Source: Ephydatia muelleri (lineage: Eukaryota; Porifera; Demospongiae; Spongillida; Spongillidae). Taken from it: a stretch of 64,000 nucleotides of DNA. Shown piece after piece: positions 9,676-19,638 of the stretch (its first letter is position 1; every line of letters begins with the position of its first letter). Under the pieces are notes generated by a model, which was given only the letters and a program-made list of their open reading frames with translations, searched no databases and was not told the origin of the DNA. Where the stretch lies: contig JABACO010000011.1 in NCBI GenBank assembly GCA_013339895.1, positions 5,570,570 through 5,634,569 of the forward strand, written 5' to 3'. The position numbers and the translations under genes are program-made.

Positions 9676-12600
9676 CCAAAAACCAGCCAGCTACAGCGGA
9701 GGTGGGTAGCATTGAAACAAGCTCCGCTACATGGGCACGAGGACTAGTGGAGGGTCGTAAAACGGACATGTTGCTGGACACAGGCTCCGCAGTGACGATA
9801 CTCCGCGCCGAAGTGTGGAATGAGTTAAAAGGTGTCGACAGTGGTACACGTGAGTTACAGGTCGTTTCTAAAAGTGTTGTAACAGCTGATGGTAGCAGTC
9901 TGGAGATGTTGGGGCAGGTCACCCTTTCAGTAGAAATAGGTGGGTTGGTAGGACTGCATCCAATCTTGGTTGCAAAGAGCCTTACACAAGAGTGTATATT
10001 GGGTGCTGATTTCCTTGTTGCTCATGGCTGTGTACTTGACTACACTACCAAGACATTACTTGCTGGTGGCAAGTTAGTTCCCGTGCATTGTAAGGGACAA
10101 TGCGTGTCACCATGTTATCCTGTAATGTGCAGTGCTGTGTTAATGGAAGACACATGCATACAGGAACAATGTGAGATGCAGGTTCCAGTCAGTCTGACTC
10201 TAGGTGAGGGTCTGTGTGCTGTGGCACGTGAAGAGTTCTGTGGTCTGCTGGAACCAGAGCCCCTGTTCATGGAGCGGCATGGACTTGCTGTGGCCCACTC
10301 TATCTCTCGAAATAAGAATGGTGTCACAATAATACAGATCATGAATCCAAACCCAACAGCCATAAGAGTTCTCAAAGGAGAGAAGGTGGGAAAGTTTCAT
10401 TCTGTTGACGAGAGCAAGTGTGTTTGTGTACTGTCAGGCTCCTCCCCAGAAGTAGGTAGCAGATCTCAAGAGAGTCTCGAGAGCATTATTACCAGCCTAG
10501 TCTGCGATGCGGAGGATCTCTCGTCAGAAGAACGGAAACAGCTGAAGGAACTGTTGCACCGATTCTCCGACGTCATATCTTTGTCCGATTCAGATATTGG
10601 GAGAACGGAAATGATTCAACATCATATCAACACAGAGAATGCAAAACCCGTTAAGCAAGCTCCTCGACGGCTACCCTTTCATCATCTTAAGGAGGTGAAG
10701 AAATTAGTTGAGAGCATGCTTGATAACAATGTAATTGAACCTTCGAATGGGCCGTGGGCGTCGCCAATAGTGTTGGTGAAGAAGAAAGACGGTTCGACCA
10801 GATTTTGTGTTGATTTCCGTCAGTTAAATTCAGTCACCAGGAAGGACGCACATCCCATTCCAAGGATTGACGAGACTTTGGATGCACTGCATGGAGCATG
10901 TTGGTTTTCAACACTTGACCTGGCCAGCGGCTACTGGCAGGTGAAAGTAGCACCGGAGGATCGAGAGAAGACGGCGTTTACTACTCCGTATGGTCTATAC
11001 CAGTTTTGTGTGATGCCGTTTGGCCTGTGTAATGCACCCAGTACCTTTCAGCGCCTGATGGAACTAGTCCTGGCAGGCCTTCATTGGTCTTCTTGCCTCG
11101 TATATTTAGACGACATCATTATCTACAGTCGCACAGTCAAAGAACACCTCACAAGGCTGGAAGAGGTACTTGAGAGGTTACAGGCAGCTGGAATGAAATT
11201 GAAGCCTAAAAAGTGCCGACTGCTTCGTCGGAAGGTTAATTACCTGGGCTACATAGTTTCCAGTGGCGGAGTGCAAACGGATCCACTGAAAGTCGAAAGC
11301 ATTCTCAGCTGGCCCTCGCCGACTACCCAGAAAGAGCTAAGACAGTTTCTCGGTCTTGCCTCTTATTATCGGCGATTTGTGAAAGGCTTCGCCAGCATCG
11401 CTGCCCCCCTCAATCACCTGCTGGAAAAGGGTAAGCCATGGGAGTGGACGAAAGTATGTGAACATGCATTTAGTTCCCTGAAGAAAATGCTGACAACTTC
11501 CCCGATTTTGGCATACCCAGATTTTGAAATAGAATTTACAGTTGATTGCGATGCTAGTGGAGATGGTCTGGGTGCGGTGTTGTCGCAATGCATTGGGGGT
11601 GGTGAAAATGTGATTTCATATGCAAGCAGATCATTAACGAAGCCTGAAAAGAAGTACTGCGCCACCCGGAAAGAAATGCTAGCGTTGGTGTGGGCGGTTG
11701 GTCAATTCCGTCCATATCTTTTGGGGAGACCATTTACAGTACGGACTGACCACAGTGCTCTTCAGTGGCTTTACTCATTCAAGGAACCAGAAGGACAAGT
11801 GGCCAGGTGGCTGGAATCGCTTGCAGAATACGAATTCACAGTCCAACATCGTCCCGGGAAGAAGCATACTAATGCTGATGCTTTGTCTCGCGTACCCTGC
11901 CAGGATGCCCCTGCAGTCAATGCCAACAGCATACCTCTGGACCGCACGGATAGCTGGCTGTCACAGCTGTCTAAACGGGAGATTCGTGAGTTGCAGTCCA
12001 GAGACGAGGGTATAGAACAGGTGATAGAGTGGGTAGAGCATCCAAAAACCCAGCCTCAACGTTGTCCACCGAGTGCTAGCCATGTGATGAAGAGCCTCTG
12101 GGCCCAGAAGAAGTACCTAGAAGTAATAGATGGAGTGTTGTATCGGCGTTGGGAAGATGCAGGGGGCGGGGGTTTAAATAAATGTTTCCAGTTAGTTATT
12201 CCACCCAGTTTGGTACCAACTGTACTTGCTGAGCTTCACGACTCTCCTACGGCAGGCCACTTAGGAGTGGGCAAGGTACTGGAAAAGGTCAGACGTAGAT
12301 TTTACTGGGTTGGGCAGCGCCGGGATGTGCAGGGATGGTGTGATTCGTGTAATTTGTGTGGGTCGACGAAGTCGCCACCTAAACACCGTCACGCTCCATT
12401 GCAAGCGGACGTTTCTACAACCCCTATGCAACGTGTGGCGATGGATATCCTGGGTCCTCTACCGTTGACACCCCGTTCAAATAAGTACGTGTTGGTAATC
12501 GGTGATTACTTTACCAAGTGGACGGAAGCGTTTGCTATCCCAGACATGGAGACAGTTACAGTAGCTCGTGTGTTTGTTAATGAGTTTGTTTCCAGGTTTG

Positions 12601-13589
12601 GGGCACCGACACACCTCCATACAGATCAGGGTAGAAGCTTTGAATCATCCCTAATAAAAGAGCTCTGTCAGCTGATGGGAATTGTCAAGACCAGGACCAC
12701 GCCCTACCACCCGCAATCAGACGGCATGATTGAGCGTTTCAACAGGACTTTATTGTCGATGTTGAGAATGGCAGCAGTTGATGACGAAAGCAACTGGGAC
12801 CTGAAGCTACCGTGCCTTATGTTGGCATATCGGACTAGTGTCCATGAGGCTACCAAACATACACCATTTTCCCTGATGTTTGGCAGAGAGGTGCAGCTGC
12901 CTATCGATGTCATGTTTGGTTTGCCCACAGGTTCTGGTCAGCCTACTAATGTTCCAGTGTATGTTAAGGAATTACGGAAGTGGTTGAGCGAAGCTTATGA
13001 ACGTGTACGACAGCACCTTTCTGCTGAGCAGAAAAGACATAAACTGTTGTACGACACAAAGGTTGCAGGTAACCCTTTTGTTAAAGGGGACAAAGTATGG
13101 CTACACAATGCAGCAGTACCACGGGGGTATTCTAAGAAGTTGCATAGATTTTGGAAAGGGCCATACACAGTGGTGGATGTGCTAAATAATTGCGTATACA
13201 AAATCAAACAAGATGCCAGTCCTCACAAACAGCACACAGTACATTTTGACAGGTTGAAGCCATACTTGCACAGGGTGGAGCATACAGAAGAAGCAGGTCC
13301 TTCACAGCAGGGTGATGTACCAGCTAGGGAGACCATCCCACCGCACGATGTGAATGAAGAAATGTATGACTTGGTGGTAGTGCCACAGAACCAGGCTGCG
13401 CAGTTAGCACCAGCTGACGAGGAAACTCAACAGCCAGTAGAACATTATCATGAAGACCCAGTAGAGGAAGTTGGTGAGCAGGATGACGGTGATGACACAG
13501 AGCCTCATCAAGTTGAACAAGTCCCTCTGCGTCGTTCTAGCCGCAGCAGACAGCCTCCAGAAAGGCTTGGAAGTTGGACTTATTTTTAG
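9672..13589 (+). CDS. pol: Gypsy pol polyprotein (PR-RT-RH-IN)
   Basis: About 1,305 residues in a different frame from gag and overlapping its end; this family commonly links the two by frameshifting. Order of domains: aspartic protease (MLLDTGSAVTILRAEVW, about residue 33), reverse transcriptase (FCVDFRQLNSVT, LDLASGYWQV, YLDDIIIYS, about 370-560), RNase H (TVDCDASGDGLGAVLS, about 620-740), integrase with an HHCC zinc finger (near H-H...CDSCNLC) and catalytic core (AMDILGPLP, HTDQGRSFES, TPYHPQSDGMIERFNR, about 860-1,100), then a chromatin- or DNA-binding tail (DKVWLHNAAVPRGYSKKLHR). Looks whole. Confidence 0.93.
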   Translation: MTKNQPATAEVGSIETSSATWARGLVEGRKTDMLLDTGSAVTILRAEVWNELKGVDSGTRELQVVSKSVVTADGSSLEMLGQVTLSVEIGGLVGLHPILVAKSLTQECILGADFLVAHGCVLDYTTKTLLAGGKLVPVHCKGQCVSPCYPVMCSAVLMEDTCIQEQCEMQVPVSLTLGEGLCAVAREEFCGLLEPEPLFMERHGLAVAHSISRNKNGVTIIQIMNPNPTAIRVLKGEKVGKFHSVDESKCVCVLSGSSPEVGSRSQESLESIITSLVCDAEDLSSEERKQLKELLHRFSDVISLSDSDIGRTEMIQHHINTENAKPVKQAPRRLPFHHLKEVKKLVESMLDNNVIEPSNGPWASPIVLVKKKDGSTRFCVDFRQLNSVTRKDAHPIPRIDETLDALHGACWFSTLDLASGYWQVKVAPEDREKTAFTTPYGLYQFCVMPFGLCNAPSTFQRLMELVLAGLHWSSCLVYLDDIIIYSRTVKEHLTRLEEVLERLQAAGMKLKPKKCRLLRRKVNYLGYIVSSGGVQTDPLKVESILSWPSPTTQKELRQFLGLASYYRRFVKGFASIAAPLNHLLEKGKPWEWTKVCEHAFSSLKKMLTTSPILAYPDFEIEFTVDCDASGDGLGAVLSQCIGGGENVISYASRSLTKPEKKYCATRKEMLALVWAVGQFRPYLLGRPFTVRTDHSALQWLYSFKEPEGQVARWLESLAEYEFTVQHRPGKKHTNADALSRVPCQDAPAVNANSIPLDRTDSWLSQLSKREIRELQSRDEGIEQVIEWVEHPKTQPQRCPPSASHVMKSLWAQKKYLEVIDGVLYRRWEDAGGGGLNKCFQLVIPPSLVPTVLAELHDSPTAGHLGVGKVLEKVRRRFYWVGQRRDVQGWCDSCNLCGSTKSPPKHRHAPLQADVSTTPMQRVAMDILGPLPLTPRSNKYVLVIGDYFTKWTEAFAIPDMETVTVARVFVNEFVSRFGAPTHLHTDQGRSFESSLIKELCQLMGIVKTRTTPYHPQSDGMIERFNRTLLSMLRMAAVDDESNWDLKLPCLMLAYRTSVHEATKHTPFSLMFGREVQLPIDVMFGLPTGSGQPTNVPVYVKELRKWLSEAYERVRQHLSAEQKRHKLLYDTKVAGNPFVKGDKVWLHNAAVPRGYSKKLHRFWKGPYTVVDVLNNCVYKIKQDASPHKQHTVHFDRLKPYLHRVEHTEEAGPSQQGDVPARETIPPHDVNEEMYDLVVVPQNQAAQLAPADEETQQPVEHYHEDPVEEVGEQDDGDDTEPHQVEQVPLRRSSRSRQPPERLGSWTYF

Positions 13590-13627
13590 CATGACACGTG
13601 GACGTGTACTCTTCAAGGAGGGAGCAG

Positions 13628-13742
13628 TGTAACGACATCACGTGCTGATCTGCTCTAGAACATTCTTTTATGTTATATAAGAAGTTACTTGTATGCATGT
13701 AAATGTTCTTCTCATTTACCTATTTCCGGTGTATGCGTTACA
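13628..13742 (+). repeat. 3' LTR of the Gypsy element
   Basis: 115 bp, same sequence as the left LTR, preceded by the purine tract AAGGAGGGAGCAG and followed by CATG, the 4-bp target duplication. Confidence 0.93.
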
Positions 13743-13746
13743 CATG

Positions 13747-14258
13747 TACGCCTGATTGGCCCTCCAAGTGCTTAGAGAAAATGAATAGAGCAAAATTGCT
13801 GGTGTCTTGTAAAATTAGGGACCCATAGGATTAGGAACCCCCTATCCCTAAATCTTGTGGAGAATTGGAAACCCACATAACAATTTTGATTGAGCGTGCG
13901 AGCCTGTATAGTACAGAACCTTTTCGTTATATATAGGCCCGTGTGATTAAGATCACCAGCTACTAGTAAGTGGTCGGTAAGAAACACAAGAAGAGTGATC
14001 TAGTTTCCCGTCACTGACATTACGTGATCGAGTCAATAAAACAGAGCGTTGTGAGAGGAAACAGGTTTCTAATGCCCGTCTCAACGGATTAGCTTTAGGG
14101 TTATGGCGTTAGCGTTTGGGAGAGTTGCTCGGAGAACTAAAAAAACACCAAATTTATGCACCTGTCTTTGTTCTGACTTATAATTCGTACATGCTTTCTG
14201 AACTGCATGGAGTGTAAAATGTAAACTTCACAATTAGGATCTCCAATTCTACCTGACA
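13747..14258. other. Non-coding stretch
   Basis: I see no gene, repeat or clear regulatory signal here. Confidence 0.4.
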
Positions 14259-15035
14259 CAATGCCCGTAGCCAGGGGGGTGCAAACGGGTGCAATTGCAC
14301 CCCCCCCCCCACTGGATGCAAGGTCCGCTTGGCAGGCTAGGAATATTATTCACTTGATTGTTTATTGCAGTGCAATCTACATGTACACATATATTAACGA
14401 GATCTGCCATGCAGTTGTCTGCATGTATATTTTGCACGTGTGCATGTAAGAGCACTGGTACTATCCAAATGCAGGATCGGAAAGATGGCTACAAGGCATC
14501 AGGCATGTATCATATTCGGCGTAAACAGCTCCCTATCTAGTCAGTAAACCATCCCAAAAGCATGCAAGAACTCCGGCATTCCCTCCTATATTTAATTTAT
14601 TTAGAGAGTATTCCATACAAAAAGATGCCTGTTACAGTTGTCGTCTGCTTGGTTCTGACTTGTTTCCAAATGTGAAAAAACCTTTTCCACTTGTCAAGTG
14701 GAATGAATCTAAGCATCTGTGCTCACAGGCATGGAAATCATATAAAAATAATTTACAAATTTTATGCATCAAACAAGAATTGGCTCCTGGGGCTCCGCCC
14801 CAGACCCCGATGGGGGAGCTTGCAGCACTCCCCCATACCTCCTAGCTGGGCAGCAGGGGGCCACCCCTCCCGCACCTTCCCCCGGCGGGTCTTTCTCAAT
14901 TTCATACAAATCCTGCACCTGGCAGTGTGTACCCTACCATACATACATGTATTATCCTGGCTACGCCATTGCATGGTTGAGTCCACTTATAACAGGCTTT
15001 GCACCCCCCCAACACACAACCTGGCTACGGGCCTG
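14259..15035. mobile_element. Short non-autonomous hAT-like element
   Basis: Inverted ends: CAATGCCCGTAGCCAGG at the left and, on the complement of the right end, CAGGCCCGTAGCCAGG. Both are followed by C/G homopolymer runs (GGGGGGTGC). The interior holds GGGGCTCCGCCCCAGACCCC (about 14,787-14,806), the same GC-rich block as in the hAT relic at 1-622. No transposase is encoded. No clean 8-bp duplication is visible, so the exact ends are uncertain. Confidence 0.6.
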
Positions 15036-15163
15036 AGTCACATGGGGTGCATCGATTTGTCTTGTGCATTTCAGACGACTCGAAGACTTAGGCGTTGTGT
15101 TTGTCTTCTTAAATTGTGTTCTACGAATTCGAAAACCATATAGTATAGCACCGCTAGGCGGTT

Positions 15164-15240
15164 CACGTGTACAAACGATGATCTTTCACGTGCATGTAAT
15201 GATTGCAACATTGCAAAAACAGCTAGCGTGAAGTATATAA
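15164..15240 (+). promoter_or_regulatory. Core promoter of the 21-residue-repeat gene
   Basis: TATATAA at 15,234-15,240 lies 52 bp upstream of the ATG at 15,292, leaving room for a 5' leader of about 25 nt. Two CACGTG E-boxes sit at 15,164-15,169 and 15,187-15,192. A CT-rich tract (15,244-15,256) follows the TATA box. Confidence 0.55.
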
Positions 15241-15291
15241 ACAATCTCTCTCTCTATAGTTGCTCATCGCCTTCCAAGTACTTCACACGAA

Positions 15292-18200
15292 ATGAATAGA
15301 GCGTTCTCTGTCGCAGCTTTCTGTGCAGCACTATTCGCGTACTGTCACTGCGCGACGATAACGCAACCCCCTCGCTGTTCTAGCGACGTTGTGGAGCAGC
15401 TGTGTCTGAAGGATAAATGCTTTAATCGTAAAGATGCGGTCTGCAGGCCTAATGTAGACTGTACTGCTGTGAAGTTCTATTTGAATGGTGAAGACATATC
15501 TGAAAGTTGTGGAGCTATATTACCAAATAGAGCTGAGCCTTCGCTGCAACCAAATCCACATCTACCTGAACCTTCAAAGCCTTCCGAGCGACCAGAACAC
15601 TGGAAACCTTTGGAGCTCCCAGAACACCTAAACTTTTCAGTGCACCCAGAACACCAAAATACTTCAGTGTTTCAAGAACACCCAAACTCTTCACTCCCCC
15701 CTGAACACCCAAACCCTTCAGTGCTCGCAGAACGTGTGATACCTTCGGCCACGATATCAGAAAACTCAAAACCTAATCCAAGCACTCTGCAGGTGTTTGT
15801 ACCTTCAAAACGTTCACAACCACCAGAATTCCCAAAAACTTCACAAATCCCTGGGCATTTAAAGCCATCCCATGGATTTGAATTGTTCAAACCTGAAACA
15901 GCAACTTTGCATCGAAAATCCTCACAGGTACCTGAACCATCTGAGTCTTCATTACTCCTCAAGCATTCGCAGCTACCTAAACCCTCCCAGGAACCTGAAC
16001 CATCTGTGTCTTCAATACTCCTCGGGCCATCACAGCTACCTAAACCCTCCCAGGTACCTGAACCATCTGGGTCTTCAATACTTATCGAGCCATCACAGCT
16101 ACCTAAACTGTCACAGGCACCTGAACCATCTGGGTCTTCAATACTCCTCAAGCCTTCACAGCTACCTAAACTGTCACATGCACCTGAACCATCTGGGTCT
16201 TCAATACTCCTCAAGCCATCACAGCTACCTAAACTGTCACAGGCACCTGAACCATCTATGTTATCAATACTTCTCGAGCCTTCACAGCTACCTAAACTGT
16301 CACAGGCACCTGAACCATCTGGGTCTTCAATACTTATCAAGCCATCACAGCTACCTAAACTGTCACAGGTACCTGAATCATCTAGCTCTTCAATACTTAT
16401 CAAGCCATCACAGCTACCTAAACTGTCACAGGCACCTGAACCATCTGGGTCTTCAATACTCCTGGAGCCATCACAGCTCTCTAAACTGTCACAGGAACCT
16501 GAACCATCCAGGTCTTCAATACTCTTCAAGCCATCACAGCTACCTAAACTGTCACAGGCACCTGAACCATCTGCGTCTTCAATACTTCTCAAGCCTTCAC
16601 AGCTCCCTAAACTGTCACAGGTACCTGAATCATCTAGCTCTTCTATATTTATCAAGCCATCACAGCTACCTGAACTGTCACAAGCACCTGAACCATCCGG
16701 GTCTTCAATACTCCTCAAGCCATCACAGCTCCCTAAACTGTCACAGGCACCTGAACCATCTGGGTCTTCAATACTCCTCAAGCCTTCACAGCTACCTAAA
16801 CTGTCACATGCACCTGAACCATCTGGGTCTTCAATACTCCTCAAGTCTTCACAGCAACCTAAGCTCTCACAGGCACCTGAACCATCTGGGTCTTCAATAC
16901 TCCTCAAGCCATCACAGCTCCCTAAACTGTCACAGGCACCTGAACCATCTGGGTCTTCAATACTCCTCAAGCCATCACAGCTACCTAAACTGTCACAGGC
17001 ACCTGAACCATCTGGGTCTTCAATACTCCTCAAGCCATCACAGCTACCTAAACTGTCACAGGCACCTGAACCATCTGGGTCTTCAATACTCCTCAAGCCT
17101 TCACAGCTACCTAAACCACCTGAACCATCTGTGTCTTCAATACTCCTCAAGCCTTCACAGCTACCTAAACTGTCACATGCACCTGAACCATCTGGGTCTT
17201 CAATACTCCTCAAGCCTTCACAGCTACCTAAACCACCTGAACCATCTGGGTCTTCAATACTCCTCAAGCCTTCACAGCTACCTAAACCACCTGAACCATC
17301 TGTGTCTTCAATACTCCTCAGGCCATCACAGCTACCTAAGCTCTCACAGACACCTGAACCATCTGGGTCTTCAATACTCCTCAAGCCATCACAGCTACCT
17401 AAACTGTCACATGCACCTGAACCATCTGGGTCTTCAATACTCCTCAAGCCTTCACAGCTACCTAAACTGTCACATGCACCTGAACCATCTGGGTCTTCAA
17501 TACTTATCAAGCCATCACAGCTACCTAAACTGTCACAGGTACCTGAATCATCTAGCTCTTCAATACTTATCAAGCCATCACAGCTACCTAAACTGTCACA
17601 GGCACCTGAACCATCTGGGTCTTCAATACTCCTGGAGCCATCACAGCTCTCTAAACTGTCACAGGAACCTGAACCATCCGGGTCTTCAATGCTCCTCAAG
17701 CCATCACAGCTCCCTAAACTGTCACAGGCACCTGAACCACCTGCGTCTTCAATACTCCTCAAGCCTTCACAGCTACCTAAACTGTCACATGCACCTGAAC
17801 CATCTGGGTCTTCAATACTCCTCAAGTCTTCACAGCAACCTAAGCTCTCACAGGCACCTGAACCATCTGGGTCTTCAATACTCCTGAAGCCATCAAAGCT
17901 ACCTAAACCACCTGAACTATCTGTGTCTTCAATACTCCTCAAGCCTTCACAGCTACCTAAACTGTCACATGCACCTGAACCATCTGGGTCTTCAATACTC
18001 CTCAAGCCTTCACAGCTACCTAAACCACCTGAACCATCTGTGTCTTCAATACTTCTCAGGCCATCACAGCTACCTAAGCTCTCACAGACACCTGAACCAT
18101 CTGGGTCTTCAATACTCCTCAAGCCATCACAGCTACCTAAACTGTCACATGCACCTGAACCATCCAGGTCTTCAATACTCCTCAAGCCTTCACAGCAACC

Positions 18201-18996
18201 TAAGCTCTCACAGACACCTGAACCATCTGGGTCTTCAATACTCCTGAAGCCATCACAGCTACCTAAACTGTCACAGGCACCTGAACCATCTGGGTCTTCA
18301 ATACTTATCAAGCCATCACAGCTACCTAAACTGTCACAGGCACCTGAACCATCTGGGTCTTCAATACTCCTCAAGCCATCACAGCTACCTAAACTGTCAC
18401 AGGCACCTGAACCATCTGGGTCTTCAATACTCCTCAAGCCATCACAGCTCCCTAAACTGTCACAGGAACCTGAACCATCTGGGTCTTCAATACTCCTCAA
18501 GCCTTCACAGCTACCTAAACCACCTGAACCATCTGGGTCTTCAATACTCCTCAAGCCTTCACAGCTACCTAAACTGTCACATGCACCTGAACCATCTGTG
18601 TCTTCAATACTCCTCAGGCCATCACAGCTACCTAAGCTCTCACAGGCACCTGAACCATCTGGGTCTTCAATACTTCTCAAGCCATCACAGCTACCTAAAC
18701 TGTCACAGGCACCTGAACCATCTGTGTCTTCAATACTCCTCAAGCCATCACAGCTACCTAAACTGTCACAGGCTCCTGAACCATCTGGGTCTTCAATACT
18801 TTTCAAGCCATCACAGCTACCTAAACCTCCGAACTCTTCACAGATTCATGAACACCCAAATCCTTCACAAATTCCAGAGCTCCCAAAACCTTCACAGTTA
18901 CCTGTGCAGCCACAGACTTCACAACTCCCAAAGCTTATGCAGGTGCCCCAATCTTCTAAGCCTTTACAGATCCCTGAACGTAATGTATTTAACTGA
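15292..18996 (+). CDS. Secreted 21-residue-repeat (Pro/Ser/Leu-rich) protein
   Basis: 1,234 residues in one uninterrupted exon. Residues 1-21 (MNRAFSVAAFCAALFAYCHC...) form a signal peptide. Residues about 29-73 form a six-cysteine module (CLKDKCFNRKDAVCRPNVDC, then KFYLNGEDISESC) resembling small cysteine modules of invertebrate secreted proteins, by memory only. Residues about 80-210 are a degenerate run of xEHPNxS/xEPSxP units. From about 215 to 1,180 there are roughly 46 copies of a unit reading EPSGSSILLKPSQLPKLS plus three variable residues; shortened copies carry LPKPP instead. About one residue in seven is lysine or glutamate. The ending (PNSSQIHEHPNPSQIPELPK) returns to the degenerate type. 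No membrane anchor. Likely an extracellular structural, matrix or adhesive protein; function unknown. A TATA box and short leader support the start. Confidence 0.82.
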   Translation: MNRAFSVAAFCAALFAYCHCATITQPPRCSSDVVEQLCLKDKCFNRKDAVCRPNVDCTAVKFYLNGEDISESCGAILPNRAEPSLQPNPHLPEPSKPSERPEHWKPLELPEHLNFSVHPEHQNTSVFQEHPNSSLPPEHPNPSVLAERVIPSATISENSKPNPSTLQVFVPSKRSQPPEFPKTSQIPGHLKPSHGFELFKPETATLHRKSSQVPEPSESSLLLKHSQLPKPSQEPEPSVSSILLGPSQLPKPSQVPEPSGSSILIEPSQLPKLSQAPEPSGSSILLKPSQLPKLSHAPEPSGSSILLKPSQLPKLSQAPEPSMLSILLEPSQLPKLSQAPEPSGSSILIKPSQLPKLSQVPESSSSSILIKPSQLPKLSQAPEPSGSSILLEPSQLSKLSQEPEPSRSSILFKPSQLPKLSQAPEPSASSILLKPSQLPKLSQVPESSSSSIFIKPSQLPELSQAPEPSGSSILLKPSQLPKLSQAPEPSGSSILLKPSQLPKLSHAPEPSGSSILLKSSQQPKLSQAPEPSGSSILLKPSQLPKLSQAPEPSGSSILLKPSQLPKLSQAPEPSGSSILLKPSQLPKLSQAPEPSGSSILLKPSQLPKPPEPSVSSILLKPSQLPKLSHAPEPSGSSILLKPSQLPKPPEPSGSSILLKPSQLPKPPEPSVSSILLRPSQLPKLSQTPEPSGSSILLKPSQLPKLSHAPEPSGSSILLKPSQLPKLSHAPEPSGSSILIKPSQLPKLSQVPESSSSSILIKPSQLPKLSQAPEPSGSSILLEPSQLSKLSQEPEPSGSSMLLKPSQLPKLSQAPEPPASSILLKPSQLPKLSHAPEPSGSSILLKSSQQPKLSQAPEPSGSSILLKPSKLPKPPELSVSSILLKPSQLPKLSHAPEPSGSSILLKPSQLPKPPEPSVSSILLRPSQLPKLSQTPEPSGSSILLKPSQLPKLSHAPEPSRSSILLKPSQQPKLSQTPEPSGSSILLKPSQLPKLSQAPEPSGSSILIKPSQLPKLSQAPEPSGSSILLKPSQLPKLSQAPEPSGSSILLKPSQLPKLSQEPEPSGSSILLKPSQLPKPPEPSGSSILLKPSQLPKLSHAPEPSVSSILLRPSQLPKLSQAPEPSGSSILLKPSQLPKLSQAPEPSVSSILLKPSQLPKLSQAPEPSGSSILFKPSQLPKPPNSSQIHEHPNPSQIPELPKPSQLPVQPQTSQLPKLMQVPQSSKPLQIPERNVFN
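15930..18830 (+). repeat. 63-bp coding minisatellite
   Basis: About 46 in-frame units of 63 bp (some 54 bp), e.g. around CTGAACCATCTGGGTCTTCA. Near-identical units next to diverged ones show recent unequal exchange or conversion. Larger blocks are repeated too: the run around 16,320-16,500 is nearly duplicated at about 17,460-17,680. Because units are multiples of three without stops, two other frames (including one on the minus strand) also stay open; those are shadows. Confidence 0.92.
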
Positions 18997-19404
18997 AATC
19001 ACAGCGGATAAATCCTTCCCATCAACCACTCTCTTCCACCAAGAGCAGCATTTGCAAGTACATTAGAACATGTAGTCTAGTCTGTGCCATACAGTGCTTT
19101 AATTTAATTTGTTTTGCTGTACCATCTGTATTGTAAAATCTTTGTAGCTTGTAGAGAGGAGGTTGAAAAAGAGGGGATGAACACTAACATACAGGGTGTT
19201 CAAAATTTACTTTCTTACCTACACAAGAGAATACAGTTATGTTCTTTGTGAAAGATTATCATCGCCATAATTATAATTGCTCCTGGAGAATTTTTTCCCC
19301 TACACTTTGAAATTAGGATAAGTTTAATAATAACAAAAACACCAATATTTATATAGTAGTTCTGGAAAGCATAAAGTTATTGCACATGTAATATATAAAC
19401 AAAC
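18997..19404. other. 3' flank of the repeat-protein gene
   Basis: T-rich 3' untranslated-type sequence. No AATAAA close to the stop; the nearest clear one is at 19,814-19,819, beyond the MITE. Confidence 0.4.
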
Positions 19405-19638
19405 GGGATCGTTTCCGCGAAAAGGGACCTAATGCATGGTTTATTTTTTCAAGATTTCAAATTCTTCGATATTCTAAAAGTCTGAAATGTCTTCTACACA
19501 TGCTTATTACGCACTGAGAATCGAAATACCGTCTTTGAGTTGTAATTCTCTGTTTTTTTTTATCAGCCATACATTTCAACGCAAGCGTTACCTCTACTGG
19601 AAATGCATATGCTAGGTCCCTTTCGCTGAAACGGTCCC
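19405..19638. mobile_element. 234-bp MITE with GGGAC-type inverted ends
   Basis: Left end GGGATCGTTTCCGCGAAAAG and the complement of the right end GGGACCGTTTCAGCGAAAGG are inverted repeats followed by GGACCTA on both sides. The inner sequence (GAAATGTCTTCTACACATGC..., CACTGAGAATCG) recurs in inverted orientation at about 33,165-33,300. No coding capacity. Confidence 0.65.

Larger units (their letters stand above)
8682..13742 (+). mobile_element. Ty3/Gypsy LTR retrotransposon, whole-looking and young
   Basis: A 5,061-bp element with very short LTRs (8,682-8,796 and 13,628-13,742; 115 bp each, TGT...ACA, no difference seen between them). It is flanked by the 4-bp duplication CATG (8,678-8,681 and 13,743-13,746). 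A primer-binding site TGGTGTCAGAAGTG starts 2 bp after the left LTR and fits the 3' end of a tRNA-Leu, as recalled. A purine-rich tract (about 13,614-13,627) precedes the right LTR. Inside are gag and pol with protease, reverse transcriptase, RNase H and integrase in Ty3/Gypsy order. It looks whole with no evident breaks. Identical LTRs point to a recent insertion. Confidence 0.93.

Noticed and set aside
15872-17887. Open frame of 671 codons in another plus frame (HLNHLGLQYSS repeat)
   Set aside because: Same 63-bp repeat read one base off; the TATA box, ATG and signal peptide support only the 15,292 frame.
15672-18806. 1,044-codon open frame on the minus strand (Ser/Asp/Gly/Cys repeat)
   Set aside because: It is the antisense shadow of the 63-bp coding repeat, which has no stop in that frame. 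No promoter, start context or signal peptide of its own.
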